This document shows positions 45,339 through 53,909 of a stretch of 64,000 nucleotides of DNA, in pieces (the stretch's first letter is position 1; every line of letters begins with the position of its first letter). Source of the DNA: Streptomyces sp. NBRC 110028. GTDB taxonomy: Bacteria; Actinomycetota; Actinomycetes; Streptomycetales; Streptomycetaceae. The DNA lies in the NCBI RefSeq assembly GCF_001417735.1, contig NZ_BBUZ01000024.1:492094-556093 (forward strand). The letters run 5' to 3'. The notes beneath the pieces were generated by a model. The model worked only from the letters and a program-made list of their open reading frames with translations. It was not told the DNA's origin and searched no databases. A program made the position numbers and the translations under genes.

Positions 45339-48300
45339 ATGCGACAGAGACGGCTCAGACGCAGACCCCCGTTACGCCGAGCGGCCGCCCTGGTGGCGGC
45401 CGCTCTGCTGGCGGTCACCGCCCAGGGCGTGGCGACCGCCGTTCCGCGAAGCTCCGGAGCGGCCGCGGACCGGGCCGGGACGGCGTTCGCCTCGTCCTTC
45501 GAAGCGGACGATCCGCAGCCCGACTGGCGCAACACCGTCGAGACCACCCCGGACGGCGCGAAGAAGGCCGACGGCGTCGACGGCGGCTACACCACCGGCA
45601 TCCCGGGGAACGTGACCGACAAGGTCACCGGCGTCCGGGCGAGCGGCGAGTACACCGACGCCGGCGAGACCAAGGAGAACCTGGTCGACGGCGACGTCAC
45701 CACCAAGTGGCTCGCGTTCGACCGGACGCCCTGGCTCGAATTCGACCTCTCCGAGCCCGTCGCCGTCGTCCGCTACGCCCTCACCTCCGCCAACGACGCC
45801 CCGGAGCGCGACCCGGCCGACTGGACGCTCAAGGGCTCCGCCGACGGCTCCGGCTGGACCACCCTGGACACCCGCACGGGCCAGGTGTTCGACAAGCCCC
45901 ACCAGACCCGGGAGTTCTCCGTCGAGGGCGCCGCCGCCTACCGCCACTTCCGCCTGGAGATCACCCGTAACAAGGGCGCGGACGCGACCCAGCTCGCCGA
46001 GGTGCAGTTCGGAGGCGGCGACACCAGCCCGCCCGTCCCCGCCGACATGCGCAGCCTGGTCGACCGGGGCCCGGCCGGGTCCCCCACCGCCAAGGGGAAC
46101 GCGGGCTTCACCGGCACCCACGCCCTGCGCTACGCGGGCACCCACACCCCGGAGGGCCGGGGGTACTCGTACAACAAGGTCTTCGACGTGAACACGGCCG
46201 TCACCCGCGACACCCTGCTCTCGTACCGGATCTTCCCGTCGATGACCGAAACCGATCTGAGCTATCCCGCCACCCATGTGTCGGTCGACCTCGCCTTCAC
46301 CGACGGCACCTACTTGAGTGAGCTGCCCCGCGCGGTGGACCAGCACGGCGCCCGGATGAACCCCCAGGGCCAGGGGGCGTCCAAGACGCTGTACGTCAAC
46401 CAGTGGAACCACAAGGAGTCCCGGATCGGGGCCGTCGCGGCGGGCAAGACGGTCGACCGGATCCTCGTCGCGTACGACTCCCCCGGCGGCCCGGCGAAGT
46501 TCCGCGGCTGGGTGGACGACATCTCCCTCGCCCCCGAGGCGCCCGAGAAGCCGCTGAAGCACCTCTCCGACTACGCGGTGACCACCCGCGGCACGAACTC
46601 CAGCGGCAGCTTCTCGCGCGGCAACAACTTCCCCGCGACCGCCGTCCCGGGCGGCTTCAACTTCTGGACGCCGGTGACCAACGCGGGCTCCACCGACTGG
46701 ATCTACCATTACGCCCGCGCCAACAACGACGACAACCTCCCCACCGTCCAGGCGTTCGGCGCGAGCCATGAGCCGAGCCCCTGGATGGGCGACCGACAGA
46801 CGTTCCAGGTGATGCCGTCCGCCGCCTCCGGCACCCCGGACGCCTCCCGCACCGCCCGCGCCCTCCCCTTCCGGCACGAGAAGGAGACGGCCCGGCCGTA
46901 CGGCTACGGCGTGACGTTCGAGAACGGACTCAAGGCCGAGATCGCGCCCACCGACCACGCGGCGGTCATGCGCTTCACCTATCCGGGTGAGGACGCGAGC
47001 GTCATCTTCGACAACGTCAAGAACGACGGCGGGCTCACCCTCGATCCTGAGCACGGCATCGTCACCGGATACTCCGACGTCAAGAGCGGAGGGTCCGCCG
47101 GCGCCACCCGGATGTTCGTCTACGGCGTCTTCGACGCACCCGTCAGCGCGAGCGGCAAGCTGCCCGGAGGGGGCGGGCAGGACGTCACCGGCTACTTCCG
47201 CTTCCGTCCGGGTGCGGACCGTACCGTCACCCTCCGCATCGCCACCTCCCTCATCGGCGTCGACCAGGCGAAGACCAACCTGGCGCGCGAAATCCCCGCC
47301 TCCGCCTCGTTGGAGCAGGTCAAGCGGAGCGCCCAGAGCGCCTGGGACGACATCCTGGGCCGTATCGAGGTCGAGGGAGCGAGCCGCGACCAGCTCACCA
47401 CGCTCTACTCCAGCCTCTACCGGCTGTACCTCTATCCCAATTCCGGTTACGAGAACACCGGGACCACGCGGAAGCCGCGCTACCAGTACGCGAGCCCCTT
47501 CTCGCCCGCCGCCGGGGAGAACACCCCGACCCGCACCGGCGCGAAGATCGTCGACGGCAAGGTCTACGTCAACAACGGCTTCTGGGACACCTACCGCACC
47601 ACCTGGCCCGCCTATTCGCTGCTGACCCCGAAGCGCGCGGGCACGATGGTCGACGGCTTCGTCCAGCAGTACAAGGACGGGGGCTGGATCTCCCGCTGGT
47701 CCTCCCCCGGCTACGCCGACCTCATGACCGGCACCAGCTCGGACGTGGCCTTCGCGGACGCGTACCTCAAGGGCGTCCGCTTCGACGCCGAGGCGGCGTA
47801 CGAGGCGGCACTGAAGAACGCCACCGCCCTGCCGCCCTCGCCGGGTGTCGGGAGGAAGGGCATGTCCACCTCCCCCTTCCTCGGCTACACCAGCACCGAG
47901 ACCCATGAGGGCCTGTCCTGGGCGCTGGAGGGCTACCTCAACGACTTCGGCCTCGCGAAGATGGGCCGCGCCCTGTACGAGAAGACCAAGAAGCCCCGCT
48001 ACAAGGAAGAATCCGACTACTTCCTGCACCGCGCCCAGAACTACGTCACGCTCTTCGACGACAAGGCGGGCTTCTTCCAGGGCCGGGACGCGGCCGGGAA
48101 GTGGCGCGTGCCGTCCGAGAAGTACGACCCGCGGATCTGGGGCTACGACTACACCGAGACCAACGGCTGGGGCTACGCCTTCACCGCCCCGCAGGACAGC
48201 CGGGGCCTGGCCAACCTCTACGGCGGGCGCGCCGGGCTGGCCAAGAAGCTCGACAGCTACTTCTCCACCCCGGAGACCGCCTCCCCCGACTTCAAGGGCT

Positions 48301-49196
48301 CGTACAGCGGCGTCATCCACGAGATGACGGAGGCGCGCGACGTCCGGATGGGCATGTACGGCCACAGCAACCAGGTCGCGCACCATGTGACGTACATGTA
48401 CGACGCGGCCGGACAGCCGTGGAAGACCCAGGAGAAGGTCCGCGAGGTGCTGGCCCGCCTCTACACCGGCAGCGAGATAGGGCAGGGCTACCACGGCGAC
48501 GAGGACAACGGCGAGCAGTCCGCCTGGTACCTCTTCAGCGCGCTCGGCTTCTACCCCCTGGTGATGGGCGGCTCCGAATACGCGATCGGCTCGCCGCTGT
48601 TCACCAAGGCCACGGTGCACCTGGAGAACGGCCGCGACCTGGTCATCAAGGCCCCGCGCAACAGCCGGTCCAACGTCTACGTCCAGGCCCTGAAGGTCAA
48701 CGGCAAGTCGTGGAACTCCACCGCCCTGCCGCATTCGGTGCTCGCGCGTGGCGGCACGCTGGAGTTCACGATGGGCGCCAAGCCGTCGAAGTGGGGCACG
48801 GGCGCCGATGCCGCCCCGTCCTCCATCACCCAGGACGACAAGGTGCCCACCCCGCGCCGCGATCTGACGGTGCCGAGCGGCGGTACGGCACTGCTGGACG
48901 ACACGTCGGGGACGGAGACGACGTTCGAGTCGGTGGACCTGCCGGTGAGGTCAGCGTCCCGCGCGATCCAATACACCCTGACCTCCGCCGAGCGTACGAA
49001 GGCCCCCGCCGGGTGGGTCCTCGAAGGCTCCCAGGATGGCGACAAGTGGCAGACCCTGGACCGCCGGACGGATGAGTCGTGGTCCTGGGACAAACAGACC
49101 CGCGTCTTCTCAGTGCGGACGCCGGGTACGTACGAGCACTACCGCCTGGTGCCGGAGGGGAAGGCCACCCTGGCCGAGGTCGAACTGCTCGGCTGA
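45339..49196 (+). CDS. secreted GH92 alpha-mannosidase with discoidin-like domains
   Basis: A 1285-residue exported enzyme. ATG 45339 (after GAGAGG) is followed by an Arg-rich signal peptide ending near residue 35. Residues 80-225 form an F5/8-type C (discoidin) carbohydrate-binding domain (KENLVDGDVTTKWLAFD, EFDLSEPVAVVRYALTSAND). The GH92 N-terminal beta domain (about 425-680) and catalytic (alpha/alpha)6 domain (about 700-1165) follow, with WDTYRTTWPAYSLL, GYADLMTGTSSDVAFADAY and GDEDNGEQSAWYLFSALGFY. A second, shorter discoidin-like domain ends the protein. GH92 enzymes are calcium-dependent exo-alpha-mannosidases acting on glycans; together with the adjacent ngc importer this suggests scavenging of N-glycans or yeast mannan. 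Confidence 0.9.
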   Translation: MRQRRLRRRPPLRRAAALVAAALLAVTAQGVATAVPRSSGAAADRAGTAFASSFEADDPQPDWRNTVETTPDGAKKADGVDGGYTTGIPGNVTDKVTGVRASGEYTDAGETKENLVDGDVTTKWLAFDRTPWLEFDLSEPVAVVRYALTSANDAPERDPADWTLKGSADGSGWTTLDTRTGQVFDKPHQTREFSVEGAAAYRHFRLEITRNKGADATQLAEVQFGGGDTSPPVPADMRSLVDRGPAGSPTAKGNAGFTGTHALRYAGTHTPEGRGYSYNKVFDVNTAVTRDTLLSYRIFPSMTETDLSYPATHVSVDLAFTDGTYLSELPRAVDQHGARMNPQGQGASKTLYVNQWNHKESRIGAVAAGKTVDRILVAYDSPGGPAKFRGWVDDISLAPEAPEKPLKHLSDYAVTTRGTNSSGSFSRGNNFPATAVPGGFNFWTPVTNAGSTDWIYHYARANNDDNLPTVQAFGASHEPSPWMGDRQTFQVMPSAASGTPDASRTARALPFRHEKETARPYGYGVTFENGLKAEIAPTDHAAVMRFTYPGEDASVIFDNVKNDGGLTLDPEHGIVTGYSDVKSGGSAGATRMFVYGVFDAPVSASGKLPGGGGQDVTGYFRFRPGADRTVTLRIATSLIGVDQAKTNLAREIPASASLEQVKRSAQSAWDDILGRIEVEGASRDQLTTLYSSLYRLYLYPNSGYENTGTTRKPRYQYASPFSPAAGENTPTRTGAKIVDGKVYVNNGFWDTYRTTWPAYSLLTPKRAGTMVDGFVQQYKDGGWISRWSSPGYADLMTGTSSDVAFADAYLKGVRFDAEAAYEAALKNATALPPSPGVGRKGMSTSPFLGYTSTETHEGLSWALEGYLNDFGLAKMGRALYEKTKKPRYKEESDYFLHRAQNYVTLFDDKAGFFQGRDAAGKWRVPSEKYDPRIWGYDYTETNGWGYAFTAPQDSRGLANLYGGRAGLAKKLDSYFSTPETASPDFKGSYSGVIHEMTEARDVRMGMYGHSNQVAHHVTYMYDAAGQPWKTQEKVREVLARLYTGSEIGQGYHGDEDNGEQSAWYLFSALGFYPLVMGGSEYAIGSPLFTKATVHLENGRDLVIKAPRNSRSNVYVQALKVNGKSWNSTALPHSVLARGGTLEFTMGAKPSKWGTGADAAPSSITQDDKVPTPRRDLTVPSGGTALLDDTSGTETTFESVDLPVRSASRAIQYTLTSAERTKAPAGWVLEGSQDGDKWQTLDRRTDESWSWDKQTRVFSVRTPGTYEHYRLVPEGKATLAEVELLG

Positions 49197-49497
49197 GCTG
49201 TGGGGTGGGCCGGGCCGGGCTCAGTCCCGGTGCGGGCAGGTGGCCGGCGACGACGCACCGTCGGACGGCGCGGCCCGGCCCTCCCCCGCCGTCTCGCGCC
49301 TACGGCGCCTGGAGCATGCGGCGGCCCCGGGGGCCCGGTCCGCGCCGTCGCCGTCCGTCGGGTCCGTCGCCCAGTTGAGGTGGATGGAAGACACCGAGAC
49401 TCTGTACGCACCACGAGCTGGTGTCCGCCATCCGCCTCAACGCCACGACAGCCCGCCGGACAGCAACGGCGCGGTCACCGCTCCCGGACGCCGCCGC
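49197..49497. other. intergenic region without recognisable gene
   Basis: About 300 bases between the GH92 stop and the XRE regulator. I see only a weak CCGGG/CCCGG hairpin soon after the stop, and no frame with family similarity on either strand. It probably contains the regulator promoter. Confidence 0.4.
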
Positions 49498-50370
49498 ATG
49501 CTCCATGCGGCGAAGGCGCGAGACGATACCCGCGCCGGACGGACGGTCTCAGGCCGCTTCGGCCGGCTCGAAAGCAGGCGCCGTGGGCGCGCGGGAATGT
49601 CGGCTGCGACGGCAGCAGGTCGCTTGGGCGGCAACCAGACCCAGATCAGCAACATCGAGGCGGGCCGCCACGGAGTGAGCGCCGACCGAGTCCGGACCCT
49701 GGCTCGCCTGTACTCGTGCGGAGACCAGGACTACATCGACGCGCTCGTCGCCATGACGGGCGCGCGCACGCGAGGATGGTGGGAGGAGTACCGCGAGCTT
49801 CTGCCGGTCGGGCTGCTCGACCTGGCCGAGGTGGAACACCACGCCACCTACGTACGCGTCGCCAACATGGTCCCCATCCCAGGGTTACTCCAGACCGCCG
49901 AACACGCACGCGTGGTCTTCAGCGCAGGCATCCCGCAACTCGCACCCTACGAGGTGGAGCACCGCGTCTCGCATCGCATCAAGCGGCAGGCGATCCTCCA
50001 CGGGGACACCCCGACTCGGCTGACGGCGATCATTCACGAGGCCGCACTCCACATGGGGTACGGCAGCTCCACCGTGGTCCGTGGGCAGCTTCAGCACCTG
50101 ATCGACATGGGAGAGCGGGAGAACATCACAATCGTGGTGATTCCGTTCGGCGCTGGGCCGCTACCCGGCTCCGGCCAGTCGGTCGACTACCTCGGTGGCT
50201 CAGTACGACAGCTTGATACTGTCCAGCTCGATTCAGACCATGGCAATCAGTTGCTCGACGCAGAGGCGCATCTCGTCAACTACCGGAGCGTGCTGGACCG
50301 TATGGAGAGCTACGCCCTCACACCGACCGCGTCACGCGACCTCATCCATCGCATCGCGCAGAGCATCTGA
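49498..50370 (+). CDS. XRE-family regulator with DUF5753 domain
   Basis: A 290-residue protein: N-terminal HTH (about 20-75, GMSAATAAGRLGGNQTQISN and IEAGRHGVSADRVRTLARLY) and C-terminal DUF5753 (about 100-285; VANMVPIPGLLQTAEHAR, RIKRQAIL, LHMGYGSSTVVRGQLQHLI). In streptomycetes such proteins pair with a small DUF397 protein, present here 12 bases downstream, and many regulate development or act against each other like a regulatory toxin-antitoxin pair. The start is uncertain because no good ribosome site precedes ATG 49498. Codon 130 (49885-49887) is TTA, implying bldA dependence. Confidence 0.8.
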   Translation: MLHAAKARDDTRAGRTVSGRFGRLESRRRGRAGMSAATAAGRLGGNQTQISNIEAGRHGVSADRVRTLARLYSCGDQDYIDALVAMTGARTRGWWEEYRELLPVGLLDLAEVEHHATYVRVANMVPIPGLLQTAEHARVVFSAGIPQLAPYEVEHRVSHRIKRQAILHGDTPTRLTAIIHEAALHMGYGSSTVVRGQLQHLIDMGERENITIVVIPFGAGPLPGSGQSVDYLGGSVRQLDTVQLDSDHGNQLLDAEAHLVNYRSVLDRMESYALTPTASRDLIHRIAQSI

Positions 50371-50382
50371 AAGGAAACCAAC

Positions 50383-50646
50383 GTGTCCGCCTGGCGAAAG
50401 TCCTCGTACAGCGCCCAAGGCTCCAGCTGCATCTACGTCGCGAGGGTGCCCGCCGACTGGCAAAAGTCCTCGTACAGCCACGAAGGCGCCAACTGCGTCT
50501 ACGTCGCCGCCCCCGCACCCCACACCATCGCACTCCGGGAGAGCGAAGAACCGGACGTCATCCTCACCACCACGCCCGCCACCCTCGGCACCTTCATACG
50601 CGCGGCGAAGGCCGGCACGTTCGACAGGCTCACCCACGACCGGTAG
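50383..50646 (+). CDS. DUF397 protein with internal duplication
   Basis: An 87-residue partner of the XRE regulator. DUF397 proteins normally have one WxKSSYS...NCVEVA segment followed by a segment that ends in FIxAxKxGxFD. Here the first segment is doubled: WRKSSYSAQGSSCIYVA and WQKSSYSHEGANCVYVA, 22 codons apart, then ILTTTPATLGTFIRAAKAGT. GTG 50383 follows AAGGAAA. Co-transcribed with the regulator. Confidence 0.85.
   Translation: MSAWRKSSYSAQGSSCIYVARVPADWQKSSYSHEGANCVYVAAPAPHTIALRESEEPDVILTTTPATLGTFIRAAKAGTFDRLTHDR
50391..50506 (+). repeat. 66-bp-period tandem duplication inside the DUF397 gene
   Basis: CTGGCGAAAG...ACGTCGC (50391-50440) and CTGGCAAAAG...ACGTCGC (50457-50506) are closely similar at the DNA level with a 66-base period, so the duplication is fairly recent and in frame. 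Confidence 0.75.
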
Positions 50647-50684
50647 GGCGCGCCGCGCCGCCCGTGAATGCCAGGATGGACCGC

Positions 50685-51455
50685 ATGGCTACCGTCCTGG
50701 CATTCCACGCTCACCCCGATGACGAAGCCCTGCTGACCGGCGGCACGCTCGCCCGGCTCGCGGACGAGGGACACCGGGTGGTGGTCGTGGTCGCCACGGA
50801 CGGGTTGATGGACGCCGCGCCAACGCAGGCCGAATCACCCCGCCTGCACGAACTGCGCACCAGCGCCGCGTTGCTGGGCGTCAGCCGCGTCGTCCACCTC
50901 GGCTACGCGGACAGCGGCCACGGCCCGCTCCTCTACCCCGACCCGCCGGACCGTGCGCGCTTCGTCCGCGCGAACACGGAGGAGGCCGCCGAACGGCTGG
51001 CCGCGATCCTCCGCGACGAGGACGCGTCGATGCTGCTCCACTACGACCCGCACGGCGGCTACGGCCACCGCGACCACATCAAGGTCCACCAGGTCGGCCG
51101 CCGCGCCGCCGAACTGGCCAAGACGCCGAGGGTGCTGGAGGCCACGCTCCCCCGCGACACCGCCGAACGCCTGGTCCGCCTGGCCCACCGGCTGCGGATC
51201 CCCCTCCGCTTCACCGCCGAGGAGCTGAGCACCCGCTTCAGCCCCCGGTCGGCCATCACCCACAGCCTCGACGTCCGCCGCTACGCCCGCCAGAAGCAGG
51301 CGGCTCTGGCGGCCCACCGCTCCCAGATCAACGGCACGGGTCGCTCAAGCGCCATCTTCCGCAAGATGATCCGCCTCCCGGCCCCGCTCTTCGGTCTGCT
51401 GCTGGGCCGCGAGTGGTACATCGACGTCTCCCCCGTCAGGCCGTCACAGCCTTAG
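50685..51455 (+). CDS. PIG-L (GlcNAc-PI de-N-acetylase-like) deacetylase
   Basis: A 256-residue zinc-dependent deacetylase-fold protein. Metal ligands are visible in FHAHPDDEALLTGG (residue 8) and GYGHRDHIKVHQVG (about 125). Related proteins include MshB and secondary-metabolite GlcNAc deacetylases; MshB-like length is greater, so this is a general PIG-L member of unknown substrate. ATG 50685 is chosen; ATG 50676 (MDRMATV) is close by. It is convergent with, and overlaps by four bases, the following minus-strand gene. Confidence 0.87.
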   Translation: MATVLAFHAHPDDEALLTGGTLARLADEGHRVVVVVATDGLMDAAPTQAESPRLHELRTSAALLGVSRVVHLGYADSGHGPLLYPDPPDRARFVRANTEEAAERLAAILRDEDASMLLHYDPHGGYGHRDHIKVHQVGRRAAELAKTPRVLEATLPRDTAERLVRLAHRLRIPLRFTAEELSTRFSPRSAITHSLDVRRYARQKQAALAAHRSQINGTGRSSAIFRKMIRLPAPLFGLLLGREWYIDVSPVRPSQP

Positions 51456-51916
51456 ACGTCAGCGAACAGTTCCTCAGTGCGCGAAGCGGTCACGGCCCGG
51501 TCCAGCCAAACACCAAGGACGTCGAGATCCCTGCACTCCTCAATACGCTTACGTGTCTCGGCGGTGACGTTGAGCTCCCGTTGGCCAATGACCCGCAAGA
51601 TGTCCTCGGCGCGGCTCTCGATCCGAACATCGGTGAAGGCCCGCTGGCCAAGGTTGGAGCGGAAGAAGATGTTGGGCTCTACGTCGAGCATGTGGCACAG
51701 ATCCGTCGTGGAAGACACCGTCAGAGCACCATCCAGCCAGCCTCCGAGCAGTTCCAAGTCGGTACACAACTGGATGCGCTCACGAGCCATGCCGACGATC
51801 TCAAAGCCCCGCCGGTTGAGGACCCGCACAATGGTTTCGGCGCGGCTCTCGGCCCGAACCTTGGCGAAGGCTACCTGGGAGTGCTCGGAGCGGAAGAAGT
51901 TGAGCAGCGCGGACAT
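51452..51916 (-). CDS. orphan protein made of two copies of the Rpn-type C-terminal module
   Basis: A 154-residue product beginning at ATG 51916, whose A is shared with the upstream stop (TGATG). It is two repeats of about 75 residues, each with FFRS near its start, an alpha-helical SRAE(T/D)I(V/L)RV segment, a short strand, RERIQLCTDLELLGGWLDGA / RKRIEECRDLDVLGVWLDRA, and a final ELF. The same module ends the upstream nuclease gene. No nuclease domain is present. Probable origin: tandem duplication of the 3' end of the nuclease gene; the product may bind the nuclease or modulate it. Confidence 0.7.
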   Translation of the reverse strand: MSALLNFFRSEHSQVAFAKVRAESRAETIVRVLNRRGFEIVGMARERIQLCTDLELLGGWLDGALTVSSTTDLCHMLDVEPNIFFRSNLGQRAFTDVRIESRAEDILRVIGQRELNVTAETRKRIEECRDLDVLGVWLDRAVTASRTEELFADV

Positions 51917-52773
51917 CAGTCGAACAGATCCTCCACACGGGAGGCGGTGGCGGCCCGGTCCACCCAGGTACCGAGAACATCCATGTCCTTGCACGCCTCG
52001 ATGCGCTCACGTGTCTCGTCGGTGACCTCAAGCCCTCGGGCCTTGAGGAACCGCAGGAGATCGCCGGCGCGCACCTCTGCGAAGGCGTGCTGGGCATGCT
52101 GGGAACGGAAGTAGTTCATCAGCACGGGCATCAGGTCTCTCCAGATCTCTCGTGCCGGGGTGTTTCCAAGACCGGCTTCAACGAGTTCGGCGTAGATATT
52201 TTCCTGAACGGGGTCAAGTTTGCTGAGGGCGGTCGCGAGTGCCTTCAGTATCTCATCGATGCCTTCGCTTCTGCTGTGCGTAATCGCGGAGAAGGCAGCG
52301 ATCGGGATATCCCTGGCCACCTCTTTCGCATCCGTGACGACGGGAGTGTTGCCGGGGCCCAGGACCAGCGGGCGGACCGTCAGGGAAGGGTGACTCGGTA
52401 AGCCCAGCGTGATGGGCCGGGCGGCCCAACGAGCTGTGGCGTCGTCGGGGCAGAGCACGATCAGCACCGGTTGGTGCCCGAACTTCGCGTACATGTAGGA
52501 GAGGTAGTACGCCCAGGCCGCCGGTTTGTCCTTGTCCCGTCTGCTCTGCGACTCGATCGCGAACAGGTACGTGCCGTGCTTCTCGGTCTCGACCTGGAGC
52601 AGGGTGTTCACGCGTCTCTCGACGGGTGCGATCTCGGTGAGGTCGGGGCTGACGACGAACGTCTTGCTCGTATCCGGAAACGGAACGCCGAGCAGTTTTC
52701 GGAGTGCTCGGACGATGGCCCCGGTGTCCTCCTGGAAAATCCGGTGGAGGGCTTCGTGTGAGGAACTGACCAT
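51916..52773 (-). CDS. Rpn-family (PD-(D/E)XK-like) nuclease/transposase-type protein
   Basis: A 285-residue member of a widespread streptomycete family beginning MVSSSHEALHRIFQED. The nuclease core includes VVSPDLTEIAPVERRVNTLL and TYLFAIESQSRRDKDKPAAW, fitting the D...ExQ/ExK pattern of Rpn/YhgA nucleases that make DNA ends and promote recombination. A linker leads to a C-terminal module (about 215-285: NYFRSQHAQHAFAEVR, RERIEACKDMDVLGTWVDRA). ATG 52773 is the conserved start. The stop is TGATG-coupled to the module-only gene. Many relatives have RAEGRAEG repeats in the linker; they are absent here. Confidence 0.8.
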   Translation of the reverse strand: MVSSSHEALHRIFQEDTGAIVRALRKLLGVPFPDTSKTFVVSPDLTEIAPVERRVNTLLQVETEKHGTYLFAIESQSRRDKDKPAAWAYYLSYMYAKFGHQPVLIVLCPDDATARWAARPITLGLPSHPSLTVRPLVLGPGNTPVVTDAKEVARDIPIAAFSAITHSRSEGIDEILKALATALSKLDPVQENIYAELVEAGLGNTPAREIWRDLMPVLMNYFRSQHAQHAFAEVRAGDLLRFLKARGLEVTDETRERIEACKDMDVLGTWVDRAATASRVEDLFD

Positions 52774-52788
52774 GCGTTGAACGCTAAA

Positions 52789-52827
52789 GACGTGAGGGCA
52801 AGTGCCAACGGCATTTGCCCTCACGTC
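52789..52827 (-). terminator. terminator of the epimerase-like gene
   Basis: Perfect 13-bp arms (52789-52801 and 52815-52827), extended inward by a G-U and four more pairs to a three-base loop, then TTTAG on the minus strand. It lies immediately before the nuclease gene start and after the epimerase stop. Confidence 0.75.
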
Positions 52828-52846
52828 ACTCGAACGAATGCAGTAT

Positions 52847-53848
52847 CTATTCACGTTGACGCTGGGCGGCCAGCACCTCCGCCTCCTTCTCCGGTGCAAG
52901 GCCCACCGTGGGCCGGTCCGCACGCTGCGGCGCCTGGCCGCCCAAGCTGCGCAGCCAGGCCCACGTATCGGTCACCGTCTCCCCGACCGGACGGCACCGC
53001 AGGCCTGCCTCCACCGCCTTTGAGACGTCGGCGGCGTGCAGCGTGTCGTGCAGCTCGCCCGGGGGGAGCCAGATCGGGAGGTCGGTCCAGGGGGCGATGT
53101 CGGCGGCGAGGACGCTGTCCGGGTCGGTCCAGCGAAGGTCGGCGGGCGAGCCGGTGACGCGTACGCAGGTCTCCAGGAGTTCGCCCATCGTGGTGTGGCC
53201 GGGCGGGCTGACCGTGTTGTACGGGCCGCCGAGGCCGCGCTCGGCGGCGTCCAGGAGCCAGGTGGCCAGGTCGCGGGCGTCGATGTACTGCAACGGGAGG
53301 TCGCGCGGGCCGGGGGCGAGGACCGGGCCGCCGCGGGCGATGCGGGTCAGCCACCAGGGCAGTCGGCCGATGTTCTCGTACGGGCCGAGGATCAGCCCGG
53401 GCCGGGCCAGCAGCGCGCGGTCGCCGAAGGCGGAGAGCGCGGCGAGTTCACCGCCCCGCTTGGCGCGGGCGTAGTCCGTGTCGTCGCCGTCGTCGGGGGA
53501 CGCCTCCACCACCGGGCCGTCCTCGGCGAGTCCGGCGCGGGCCGGGTGGGTGTAGACGGAGCGGGTGGAGACGTAGGCGTAGTGGCGGACGCGGCCGGCG
53601 AGGAGACGGGCCGTGTCGCGTACGGCCGAGGGGGCACCGGACCAGGTGTCGACGACGGCGTCCCATACGCCGGTTTCGAGCGCGGTGAGCCCACCGCGCG
53701 CGGTGCGGTCGCCGCGCAGCACCGTGACGCCCGGCGGCGGGGCGTGGCGTCCGCGATGGAACACCGTGACCTGCCAGCCGCGTGCCAGGGCCGCCTGGAC
53801 GACGGCGCGTCCCACGAATTCCGTTCCGCCCAGCATCAGAAGTCTCAT
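52847..53848 (-). CDS. NAD-dependent epimerase/dehydratase-like reductase
   Basis: A 333-residue atypical SDR protein with Rossmann motif LMLGGTEFVGRAVVQAALARG at the start, VSTRSVYTHP near 93 and a YARAKRGGE (YxxxK) pair near 125. IDARDLATWLLDAAERGLGGPYN is typical of the isoflavone-reductase/NAD-epimerase branch common in streptomycetes. Substrate unknown. Single gene with its own terminator; divergent from the GNAT gene. Confidence 0.82.
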   Translation of the reverse strand: MRLLMLGGTEFVGRAVVQAALARGWQVTVFHRGRHAPPPGVTVLRGDRTARGGLTALETGVWDAVVDTWSGAPSAVRDTARLLAGRVRHYAYVSTRSVYTHPARAGLAEDGPVVEASPDDGDDTDYARAKRGGELAALSAFGDRALLARPGLILGPYENIGRLPWWLTRIARGGPVLAPGPRDLPLQYIDARDLATWLLDAAERGLGGPYNTVSPPGHTTMGELLETCVRVTGSPADLRWTDPDSVLAADIAPWTDLPIWLPPGELHDTLHAADVSKAVEAGLRCRPVGETVTDTWAWLRSLGGQAPQRADRPTVGLAPEKEAEVLAAQRQRE

Positions 53849-53909
53849 GACGGGACTCTGCCCGCTCGGCGCGACGCGCGCCCGGTGGATTAGCCCTCAG
53901 CAGATCGCC

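Noticed and set aside
45372..48734. 1120-codon open frame opposite the GH92 gene
   Set aside because: Its Val/Gly/Arg-rich composition follows from the complement of a high-GC gene; the plus-strand frame has clear GH92 domains.
49300..49506. minus-strand frame considered as an ATP-binding (anti-sigma-like) partner of the XRE regulator
   Set aside because: Such genes often sit here, but no N-box or G-box motifs are visible, so no gene was called.
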